Source: an uncultured Bacilli bacterium | Lineage (GTDB): Bacteria > Bacillota_I > Bacilli_A > RFN20 > CAG-288 | Reading direction: 5' to 3' | Length of the DNA stretch: 5,320 nt | Assembly (NCBI GenBank): GCA_934700375.1 | Contig: CAKUXT010000144.1 | Coordinates: forward strand, 1-5,320 | Shown: piece after piece, positions 1-4,901 of the stretch | Layout: each line of letters starts with the position of its first letter | Numbering within the stretch: the first letter of the stretch is position 1 | Program-made: the position numbers and the translations under genes | Notes under the pieces: generated by a model | What the model saw: only the letters and a program-made list of their open reading frames with translations | Told to the model about the DNA's origin: nothing | Database searches by the model: none

Positions 1-813
1 GTCGAGATCATTGAGGAAGTCCCTGATATTCAATCTCCTGAAAATGCTGTTAAGGAAGTCAAAGATGGTTCTGTTGACTTCAATAATGTCAGCTTCTGTT
101 ATCACGAAGGAAAAGATGTCTTGTCCGATATCAACCTTCATGTCAAATCAGGAAGCATGGTCGGCATCATCGGCTCGACAGGTTCCAGTAAGACGACTCT
201 TGTCTCTCTGATGGCAAGACTCTATGATGCTACTAAAGGCAGTGTCTTAGTGGGCGGTGTCAATGTCAAAGACTATGACCTTAAGACACTTCGTGACAAA
301 GTCGCAGTTGTCTTACAGAAGAATACGCTTTTCACAGGTACAATCCGTTCTAATCTTCTCTGGGGCAAAGAGGATGCAACAGATGAAGAGCTTGATAAAG
401 CCTGTGAACTTGCTCAGTGCAACGAATTCCTTTCCCGTTTCCCCAAAGGATTGGATACAGAGATTGCCCAAGGCGGAACCAATGTCTCCGGCGGTCAGAA
501 ACAGAGATTATGTATCGCCCGCGCTTTGCTGAAGGATCCTAAGATTCTCATCCTCGATGATTCCACAAGCGCATGCGATACTCATACCGACAGCCTGATC
601 AGAGAAGGGCTTCAGACAACAAAGAAAGATGTCACAAAGTTCATCATCGCACAGAGAGTTCTGTCGATCAAAGACTGCGATCTCATCCTTGTCATGAATA
701 AGGGAAGAATCGTCGCAAGAGGCAACAACGATGAACTGATGCAGAACTGCTCAGTCTATCGTGAATTATATGAAAGTCAGTTAGGAGGAGGTGATTTCGA
801 TGCCGCGGAATAA
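1..813 (+). CDS. ABC exporter half-transporter, degenerate-site subunit (3' part, NBD)
   Basis: This is the C-terminal 270 residues of a fused TMD-NBD half-transporter. The frame is open from base 1, so the membrane domain lies off the left edge. Counted from the first visible residue: an A-loop Tyr34, Walker A GSTGSSKT at 58-65 (Ser where the Gly before Lys is usual), Q-loop Gln106, signature VSGGQ at 162-166, Walker B ending Asp186-Asp187 and switch-loop Gln218. Family knowledge: Asp instead of catalytic Glu and Gln instead of His mark the degenerate-site half of heterodimeric exporters such as TM287/288 and BmrCD, which expel drugs or other amphipathic compounds. The good signature loop would complete the partner's active ATP site. 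The last codons (Leu-Gly-Gly-Gly-Asp) also carry the ribosome-binding site of the next gene, which overlaps by 14 bp, so the two are co-transcribed and probably translationally coupled. Subunit class is secure; substrate is unknown. Confidence 0.93.
   Translation, partial: VEIIEEVPDIQSPENAVKEVKDGSVDFNNVSFCYHEGKDVLSDINLHVKSGSMVGIIGSTGSSKTTLVSLMARLYDATKGSVLVGGVNVKDYDLKTLRDKVAVVLQKNTLFTGTIRSNLLWGKEDATDEELDKACELAQCNEFLSRFPKGLDTEIAQGGTNVSGGQKQRLCIARALLKDPKILILDDSTSACDTHTDSLIREGLQTTKKDVTKFIIAQRVLSIKDCDLILVMNKGRIVARGNNDELMQNCSVYRELYESQLGGGDFDAAE
783..795 (+). promoter_or_regulatory. Ribosome-binding site inside the upstream coding region
   Basis: AGGAGGAGGTGAT contains an almost full anti-16S match (AGGAGGTGAT at 786-795). 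The ATG at 800 lies 8 nt after the AGGAGG core at 786-791, which is ideal spacing. The in-frame GTG at 791 is part of this site, so it cannot be the start. This sets the start of the second transporter gene at 800. Confidence 0.85.
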
Positions 814-2731
814 AGCCAGAAACGTTGCTCCTGTCGATAAGAAGACAAAGAGAGCATCCGTTAGAAGACTGTTAGGCTATGTCTTCAAATATTATCCGAT
901 TCAGTTTGTCGTCGTTGTCATCTGTATCCTTTTAGTCACAGCCTCATCTGTTGCAGGAAGCTACTTCACCGGTACTATCATGGTCAACAAGTATCTCAAT
1001 CCTGCTTTAGAGCCAGGAGGCGTGATGGACTGGAAGGGATTCAATATCGCCATTACGACACTAGCATGTATCTATATTGCAGGTATCGTCGCATCCTTCT
1101 TCTATAACTACCTTATGGCGTTTATCGCTCAAGGCGTTCAGAAGAAGATCCGTGATGAGCTTTATAGCCACATGCAGATCCTTCCTGTCAGTTATTTCGA
1201 TACCAGAAGCCAAGGCGACATCATGTCTGTCTATACCAATGATGTCGATGCGCTTCGTGAAATGCTTGCCCGTTCTCTTCCTCAGATCGTCTCTTCTGTC
1301 ATGACGATGGTTGTCTGTCTCATCTTCATGCTCTTCACTGATCTTCTCTTCACGGCTATTGTCATCTGCTTCGCTCTTATCATCTTCTTCATCACGAGAT
1401 TCGTCGCCAAGAGATCCAGCAAGAACTTTATCGCTCAGCAGATCGAATTAGGTAAGACAAACGGATATATCGAAGAGATGGTATCCGGACAGAAAGTCGT
1501 CAAAGTCTTCAACTACGAAAAGAGAAATATCGAAGGATTCGATCAGCATAACGAAGAACTTTATCAGGACTGCGTGAGAGCAAACCGCTTCTCCAATATC
1601 CTGATGCCGATCGTCAACCAGTTAGGAAACCTTCAGTATGTCTTATTGGCCTTCATCGGCGCTATTGCTATCATCAATGGCGTAAAAGGCTATAATCTCA
1701 CTGGAACCTATGTCATTGAGATCGGAACCATCGTTTCCTTCTTGATGTATTCTAAATCCTTCGTTCAGCCGATCGGTCAGGTCAGCAACAACTTCAATAT
1801 GATCGTCTTAGCTCTTGCCGGTTCTTCTCGAATCTTCCAGATGATGGATGAGAAGAGTGAAACAGATGACGGCTATGTCGAACTCTGCAACGCCAAAGAA
1901 GGCGAAGACGGCAATCCTGTCGAAGTAAAAGAATTCACCGGAAAATGGGCATGGAAACATCCCCATCAGGATGGTACAGTCAGCTATACCTGGTTAAAAG
2001 GTGACATCGTCATGGATCATGTCGACTTCGGTTACAACAAAGATAAGATCATCCTTCATGATATCACACTTTACGCCCATCCCGGTCAGAAAATCGCTTT
2101 TGTCGGCCCGACAGGCGCTGGTAAGACAACCATCACCAATTTGATCAACCGCTTCTATGACATTGCAGACGGAAAGATCCGTTATGATGGAATCAATATC
2201 AACAAAATCAAAAAAGGCGATTTGAGAAAATCATTAGGAATGGTTCTTCAGGATACAAAGCTTTTCACCGGTACTGTCAAAGAGAATATCCGATTCGGAA
2301 ATCTTCATGCAACAGATGAGGAAATCGTCAAAGCAGCCAAGCTTGCCAACGCCGATGACTTCATTATGAAGCTTCCTAACGGCTATGATACGATGCTTGA
2401 GAATGCAGGTGCCGGATTAAGCCAAGGACAGAGACAGCTCCTTGCTATTGCAAGAGCAGCTGTTGCCAATCCTCCTGCCATGATCCTTGATGAGGCGACA
2501 AGCTCCATCGACTCCAGAACCGAAGCTCTTGTCCAGCAAGGCATGGATGAGATCATGAAGGGAAGAACAGTCTTTGTCATCGCTCACCGCTTGTCCACCA
2601 TCAAGAACTCCGATGTCATCATGGTTCTTGAAAACGGAACGATCATCGAGCGCGGAAGCCATGATTCACTGCTTGAGCAGAAAGGCAAATATTATCAGCT
2701 TTACACGGGTAACGCTGCAAAACAATCGTAA
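800..2731 (+). CDS. ABC exporter half-transporter, catalytic-site subunit
   Basis: A complete 643-residue TMD-NBD half-transporter. About six hydrophobic segments occur at roughly 32-57, 80-107, 157-182, 183-201, 267-294 and 307-327, followed by the nucleotide-binding domain. The NBD has Walker A GPTGAGKT (436-443), Q-loop in VLQDTKLF, signature LSQGQ (540-544, altered from LSGGQ), Walker B ILDE with catalytic Glu565, and switch His596 in IAHR. It is therefore the catalytic partner of the upstream degenerate subunit: its Walker A/B/His pair with the upstream VSGGQ, while its poor LSQGQ faces the dead site. Between membrane domain and NBD there is a long linker at about 350-402, rich in charged residues and containing WAWKHPH, so the protein is somewhat longer than a minimal half-transporter. 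The start is ATG 800, chosen from the ribosome-binding site; the gene ends at a strong terminator. Likely an inner-membrane multidrug or lipid-type exporter; the cargo cannot be read from sequence. Confidence 0.95.
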   Translation: MPRNKARNVAPVDKKTKRASVRRLLGYVFKYYPIQFVVVVICILLVTASSVAGSYFTGTIMVNKYLNPALEPGGVMDWKGFNIAITTLACIYIAGIVASFFYNYLMAFIAQGVQKKIRDELYSHMQILPVSYFDTRSQGDIMSVYTNDVDALREMLARSLPQIVSSVMTMVVCLIFMLFTDLLFTAIVICFALIIFFITRFVAKRSSKNFIAQQIELGKTNGYIEEMVSGQKVVKVFNYEKRNIEGFDQHNEELYQDCVRANRFSNILMPIVNQLGNLQYVLLAFIGAIAIINGVKGYNLTGTYVIEIGTIVSFLMYSKSFVQPIGQVSNNFNMIVLALAGSSRIFQMMDEKSETDDGYVELCNAKEGEDGNPVEVKEFTGKWAWKHPHQDGTVSYTWLKGDIVMDHVDFGYNKDKIILHDITLYAHPGQKIAFVGPTGAGKTTITNLINRFYDIADGKIRYDGININKIKKGDLRKSLGMVLQDTKLFTGTVKENIRFGNLHATDEEIVKAAKLANADDFIMKLPNGYDTMLENAGAGLSQGQRQLLAIARAAVANPPAMILDEATSSIDSRTEALVQQGMDEIMKGRTVFVIAHRLSTIKNSDVIMVLENGTIIERGSHDSLLEQKGKYYQLYTGNAAKQS

Positions 2732-2734
2732 ACG

Positions 2735-2768
2735 AAAAGCTCTCGGAGATGTCTCCGAGAGCTTTTTT
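2735..2768 (+). terminator. Intrinsic terminator of the ABC exporter operon
   Basis: The arms 2735-2749 and 2752-2766 are perfect reverse complements around a TG centre (in practice a 14-bp stem with an ATGT loop). The stem is GC-rich (GCTCTCGGAG) and is followed by six T at 2763-2768. It begins 3 nt after the stop codon at 2729-2731. The A-tract on the left arm means it could also work on the minus strand. Confidence 0.95.
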
Positions 2769-2822
2769 CATCGTTTAGGGATTTGTAAATTATTTCATTT
2801 GTCTATAATTGCATACAAATGT

Positions 2823-2993
2823 TCAATTTCTTTTTGGCCTTCCTAGGTGCTTTTCTTTTTCTTCTGCGGTCTTAGTTTCCTCTATCACCTGTTTCGGAAT
2901 CATCAGTCCCGTCTCGCAGAACGGGCAGTCGAACACGGGAAAAGGCCCGCCGGCGAATTCCCAGCATTCGAAAGCGATGTTGTAGATTAGCAC
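2823..2993 (-). pseudogene. Possible small zinc-ribbon-like ORF or gene remnant
   Basis: The minus strand is open for 56 codons from a possible GTG at 2993 to TGA at 2823-2825. The translation includes FDCPFCETG, a Cys-x2-Cys pair as in half of a zinc ribbon. It ends in a Lys/Glu-rich tail finishing GRPKRN, which has an AT-hook-like Gly-Arg-Pro core. No ribosome-binding site precedes the GTG, an in-frame TAA lies three codons upstream of it, and only one Cys pair is present. It could be the C-terminal remnant of a longer protein or a chance frame in a GC-richer patch. I do not recognise the family. Confidence 0.27.
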
Positions 2994-3003
2994 GATAAAT
3001 TAT

Positions 3004-3044
3004 GAAGGTATTTTCAAATTGGCTTATGAAAATGCCTTCTTTTT
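3004..3044 (+). terminator. Possible second intrinsic terminator
   Basis: Arm 3004-3016 (GAAGGTATTTTCA) pairs with 3027-3039 (TGAAAATGCCTTC) in 13 pairs including one G.T. The loop is 10 nt, followed immediately by five T at 3040-3044. The stem is AT-rich, so termination would be weak to moderate. There is no clear plus-strand gene just upstream; it may be a leftover terminator of a lost gene or an insulator before the Abi module. Confidence 0.4.
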
Positions 3045-3113
3045 GTTTCCGTTCCGTAATCCGTCATTCCACGGCATGCGTGTGTTTTGCTATGACTTTG
3101 CGTTGGCGAACAA

Positions 3114-3167
3114 TATGGAAATCCCTTTCCATCGTCAATATCGCACTAAAAATCACTGATGGAAAGG
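3114..3167. repeat. Mutually exclusive inverted repeats
   Basis: CCTTTCCATC (3124-3133) is perfectly complementary to GATGGAAAGG (3158-3167), with a 24-nt loop. The same central block (TTTCCAT, 3126-3132) can instead pair with ATGGAAA at 3114-3120 across a 5-nt loop. The two hairpins cannot form together. There is no U-tract after the distal arm, so this is not a terminator. It lies about 150 bp before the Abi-type start codon and upstream of its predicted promoter. Confidence 0.4.
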
Positions 3168-3273
3168 TAATTTACTTCATCATGTATGTGAAAGTTGGAT
3201 TTTTTGATTTTTCTTTGCGATTGCAATGATAAGACACATATTTTCTTTTTTTCTTCCATATATTCTCTATGAA

Positions 3274-3289
3274 TGACATAATATATAAT
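3274..3289 (+). promoter_or_regulatory. Predicted promoter -10 region of the Abi-type gene
   Basis: Two overlapping candidates lie 27-42 bp before the start codon. One is an extended -10, TGACATAAT (3274-3282, TGn plus a 5/6 hexamer); the other is a perfect TATAAT (3284-3289). Matches to a -35 TTGACA at proper spacing are weak (for example TTCCAT at 3254-3259, 17 nt before CATAAT), which fits dependence on the extended -10. The leader would be very short, about 15-30 nt. Confidence 0.5.
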
Positions 3290-3302
3290 CATATTCCTAA
3301 TT

Positions 3303-3308
3303 AGGAGG
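3303..3308 (+). promoter_or_regulatory. Ribosome-binding site of the Abi-type gene
   Basis: AGGAGG sits 7 nt before ATG 3316. This is a full consensus site and makes the start codon unambiguous. Confidence 0.85.
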
Positions 3309-3315
3309 GCAAAAT

Positions 3316-4287
3316 ATGTTGTCAATCAATCTGCTTATGAAATATTTAAGAGACCATCATCATATTACTGTAAAAGGAAAACAGGCTCAGCTTTTAAGAA
3401 ATATCGGCTATTATCATGGATACAAGGGGTATCGTTTTATTCGAACACCGAATCAACGTATTTCTTTTTCATCTCTTGATGAGGTTATCGCTTTAAATAA
3501 ATTCGATATGCAGTTAAAAGCCATAATTTATCCAAAAGTGATGTTTATCGAAAATGCTCTTAAAAGTTATGTGATAGAAGCCGTTCTTCAAGATAGCAAC
3601 TCGGAAAATTTAGATGTTATATTCAACAAATCTATTACTGATTACAAATCGCTTACATCCGGAAGTCCTCAATACCACCGAGAATATACTAAACGAATGA
3701 CTCTCAAAGGCAAAATCAACAATGCCCTTTTGCGTGATTATTCAAACAAAAAGCAAACCGTCAACCATTTTTTTGATGCAGATAAACAAATCCCTATTTG
3801 GGCCATTTTTGAATCTTTGACACTTGGAGAATTCGGAACGTTTTTCGATTGTTCAAATTCGAATGTTAAATTGAAAACATCTAGCATTCTTCATTTACCA
3901 AGTAACCTTGATGCTGATGGAAAAATCACCAAATACATCATATACGCCATCAAAGATCTTCGTAATGCTATTGCACACAACAACACTATTTTTGATACCC
4001 GTTTTCAGACAAGCACTATTAATAATCGTCTAATTTTCCTTCTCAAATCAGAAGTAGGAACCAACAATATAGATTTTAAGTATATTGACGCCTACATTAT
4101 TTTAATAACTTATGTCCTGCGTAAAATGGGTGAAAACAAAACAACTTGCAAACGATTTGTGAAATCTTTTTCGGATTGTACTGATTTAATAAGAACGCAA
4201 ATAAACGCTAATATTTGTAATAAAATTTTAGGAACTCAACAACGTAAAAACTTGCAACAGCTTAAAAATTTTATTAGTCGGTCTTAA
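3316..4287 (+). CDS. Abi_2 (AbiD/AbiF) family HEPN protein, abortive-infection toxin candidate
   Basis: A complete 323-residue soluble protein with no signal peptide or membrane helix. The N-terminal part has the Abi_2 pattern: LLRNIGYYHGYKGYRF (26-41), then KFDMQLKAIIYPKVMFIENALKS (62-84), the usual Asp-x2-Leu and Ile-Glu helix. The C-terminal part has IPIWAIFESLTLGEFG (159-174), then DLRNAIAHNN, where Arg216-x4-His221 is the HEPN ribonuclease motif. Length is close to that of lactococcal AbiD/AbiF proteins. Family knowledge: these proteins abort phage infection, and HEPN proteins usually cut RNA as dimers. Cutting by this protein is inferred. The gene has its own promoter and ribosome-binding site and is followed 40 bp later by a small RNA unit that is a good candidate for its antitoxin or guide partner. 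Base composition is clearly more AT-rich than the ABC genes, with Ile codons ATT/ATA frequent rather than mostly ATC, which suggests horizontal transfer. I avoid a firm gene symbol because AbiD and AbiF are hard to separate by eye. Confidence 0.88.
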   Translation: MLSINLLMKYLRDHHHITVKGKQAQLLRNIGYYHGYKGYRFIRTPNQRISFSSLDEVIALNKFDMQLKAIIYPKVMFIENALKSYVIEAVLQDSNSENLDVIFNKSITDYKSLTSGSPQYHREYTKRMTLKGKINNALLRDYSNKKQTVNHFFDADKQIPIWAIFESLTLGEFGTFFDCSNSNVKLKTSSILHLPSNLDADGKITKYIIYAIKDLRNAIAHNNTIFDTRFQTSTINNRLIFLLKSEVGTNNIDFKYIDAYIILITYVLRKMGENKTTCKRFVKSFSDCTDLIRTQINANICNKILGTQQRKNLQQLKNFISRS

Positions 4288-4292
4288 AACTC

Positions 4293-4321
4293 TTGCTGAA
4301 TTTCGTCTTATGTGATATATT
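4293..4321 (+). promoter_or_regulatory. Promoter of the small RNA downstream of the Abi gene
   Basis: The -35 element is TTGCTG (4293-4298, TTG core kept), followed by exactly 17 nt and a -10 TATATT (4316-4321) preceded by TG at 4313-4314, giving an extended -10 TGATATATT. The predicted start is around 4328-4331. The element starts 5 nt after the Abi stop codon, so the RNA can be made independently of the Abi mRNA, though readthrough from the mRNA is also possible. Confidence 0.75.
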
Positions 4322-4327
4322 AGCTAT

Positions 4328-4391
4328 GTGAATTGCGGTGGTCGTCTTCGGACAACACTTTGAAAGGGCTTGATGCGTCGAGCCCTTTTTT
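4328..4391 (+). ncRNA. Small structured RNA next to Abi_2 gene (abiF-RNA-like)
   Basis: A predicted transcript of about 64 nt lies between a strong promoter and an intrinsic terminator, with no reading frame of its own. It has a 5' single-stranded lead (about 4328-4337). A first hairpin follows: GTG 4338-4340 pairs with CAC 4356-4358, there is an asymmetric internal loop (4341-4343 against 4354-4355), and GTC 4344-4346 pairs with GAC 4351-4353 around a TTCG tetraloop. A short linker (4359-4362) leads to the terminator hairpin. Established: a conserved 'abiF RNA' motif has been described beside abiF-type genes, and such RNAs were later proposed as antitoxins for the HEPN protein. Position and size match; I could not run a covariance search, so membership in that motif is inference. 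It may bind the Abi_2 protein and hold it inactive. Confidence 0.68.
4363..4391 (+). terminator. Intrinsic terminator of the small RNA
   Basis: GGGCTTGA (4366-4373) pairs with TCGAGCCC (4378-4385), 8 bp with one G.T, around a TGCG loop. AAA at 4363-4365 can extend the stem into the T-tract TTTTTT (4386-4391). The end of the T-tract overlaps the stop codon (TTA on the plus strand, 4390-4392) of the convergent membrane-protein gene. In the minus direction the hairpin is followed by only three T, so it would serve that gene weakly. Confidence 0.92.
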
Positions 4392-4812
4392 ACTGTTTTC
4401 TTTGAATCTGATCGATGTAGTGGGCGAGGATATAATAAAGAGGTATGCTTAAGAAGATAACCCACAAGGGATGATAGATCTGAAAGACACCACCGACAGA
4501 ACAGAAGATACAGACGACTAAAATCGGATAAGCGAACTGGCTCATTCTTCCCATCAAAAGGCTTTTAGTCAATGAGCCGACGATCGTGCCAGAGAGGGTC
4601 AAAACCCAAAGGGTAGACCAGTATTCAGGCTGGAAGAGTGAGAATCCGACATAGAGTCCTATTCCCATCAATGTGAAGAGAAAGAACATGACAAAGGATG
4701 TGATGTTGACTCTTCTTCTGAACTCTTCGAATCCCGGCGAGAACTCATCGCCAGGGTTGATGATATTCTCGTCAATCCATTTTTTGACGTGTGCTGCTTT
4801 GTTTTCTTCCAT
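4390..4812 (-). CDS. Small four-helix membrane protein of unknown function
   Basis: A 140-residue protein with a charged cytoplasmic-looking N-terminus (about 1-36, rich in Glu, Lys and Arg, including FEEFRRR). Four hydrophobic segments follow at about 37-58, 66-86, 94-112 and 115-133, and a short polar tail ends QIQRKQ. Two cysteines (101 and 104) lie in the third helix. The start is ATG 4812, because AGGAG (plus-strand CTCCT at 4821-4825) is 8 nt upstream; the in-frame ATG at 4818 would leave only 2 nt. It lies 89 bp downstream of the ECF S-component gene on the same strand, so the two may share a transcript, but no partner function follows from that. No family is recognised. It converges on the small RNA of the Abi module and its stop codon touches that RNA's terminator. 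Confidence 0.8.
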   Translation of the reverse strand: MEENKAAHVKKWIDENIINPGDEFSPGFEEFRRRVNITSFVMFFLFTLMGIGLYVGFSLFQPEYWSTLWVLTLSGTIVGSLTKSLLMGRMSQFAYPILVVCIFCSVGGVFQIYHPLWVIFLSIPLYYILAHYIDQIQRKQ

Positions 4813-4901
4813 AATCATTTCTCCTACAAAAATAGTCTACCTTTTTCTTTCCTCGAATGAAAGAAATATGTTGTCATTGTAAGGAAATTTATCTTAAATC
4901 T
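4813..4901 (-). other. Intergenic spacer between S component and membrane gene
   Basis: An AT-rich 89-bp gap. It contains an inverted repeat TTTCTTTC (4844-4851) / GAAAGAAA (4859-4866) with a 7-nt loop, but no U-tract follows on either strand, so it is not a terminator. No convincing -35/-10 pair was found for the minus strand (TAGACT at 4835-4840 is a poor -10 with no -35). Co-transcription with the upstream gene is therefore plausible. Confidence 0.4.
4821..4825 (-). promoter_or_regulatory. Ribosome-binding site deciding the membrane-protein start
   Basis: Minus-strand AGGAG lies 8 nt before the ATG ending at 4812 and 2 nt before the ATG ending at 4818. The spacing favours the inner start. 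Confidence 0.7.

Larger units (their letters stand above)
2769..3302. other. Gene-poor intergenic stretch, possibly decayed
   Basis: About 530 bp between the exporter terminator and the Abi-type gene. No frame has both a ribosome-binding site and a recognisable protein family. Contents from left to right: a dyad CATTTGT/ACAAATG (2796-2821); a locally GC-richer block (about 2880-2980) with a minus-strand open frame encoding a CPFC motif; a terminator-like hairpin (3004-3044); a plus-strand coding-like stretch ending at TGA 3157-3159; competing hairpins (3114-3167); and an AT-rich promoter region just before the Abi gene. The mixture of open but startless frames suggests remnants of earlier genes; this is inference. 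Confidence 0.5.

Noticed and set aside
121..123. TTG at 121 as the start of the first ABC gene
   Set aside because: The frame is open to base 1 and already encodes NBD sequence including the A-loop Tyr; the TTG is an internal Leu.
791..799. GTG at 791 as the start of the second ABC subunit
   Set aside because: The GTG lies within the AGGAGGTGAT ribosome-binding site; ATG 800 has ideal spacing.
2383..2662. Minus-strand open frames inside the second NBD
   Set aside because: They are antisense shadows of conserved Walker B and signature codons.
3002..3229. Plus-strand 75-codon frame from ATG 3002
   Set aside because: No ribosome-binding site, low-complexity Phe/Arg/Cys-rich translation, and it includes the hairpin arms; another frame over the same bases looks more protein-like.
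3303..3320. Antisense pairing between the small RNA and the Abi ribosome-binding site
   Set aside because: I looked for a complement of AGGAGGGCAAAA in 4328-4391 and found only GGGC/GCCC-length matches that are locked in the terminator stem; no convincing antisense.
3274..4391. CRISPR array or tandem RNA repeats near the HEPN gene
   Set aside because: No repeated direct units are present; the RNA is single copy.
4274..4465. Minus-strand 63-codon frame crossing the small RNA
   Set aside because: It overlaps the membrane-protein gene in another frame and its translation is not protein-like; openness is by chance.
4816..4818. Outer ATG of the membrane-protein gene
   Set aside because: Only 2 nt from the AGGAG site; the ATG two codons inside is properly spaced.
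4844..4866. Inverted repeat TTTCTTTC/GAAAGAAA as a terminator
   Set aside because: AT-rich stem with no T-tract after it on either strand; purine/pyrimidine runs make such matches easily.
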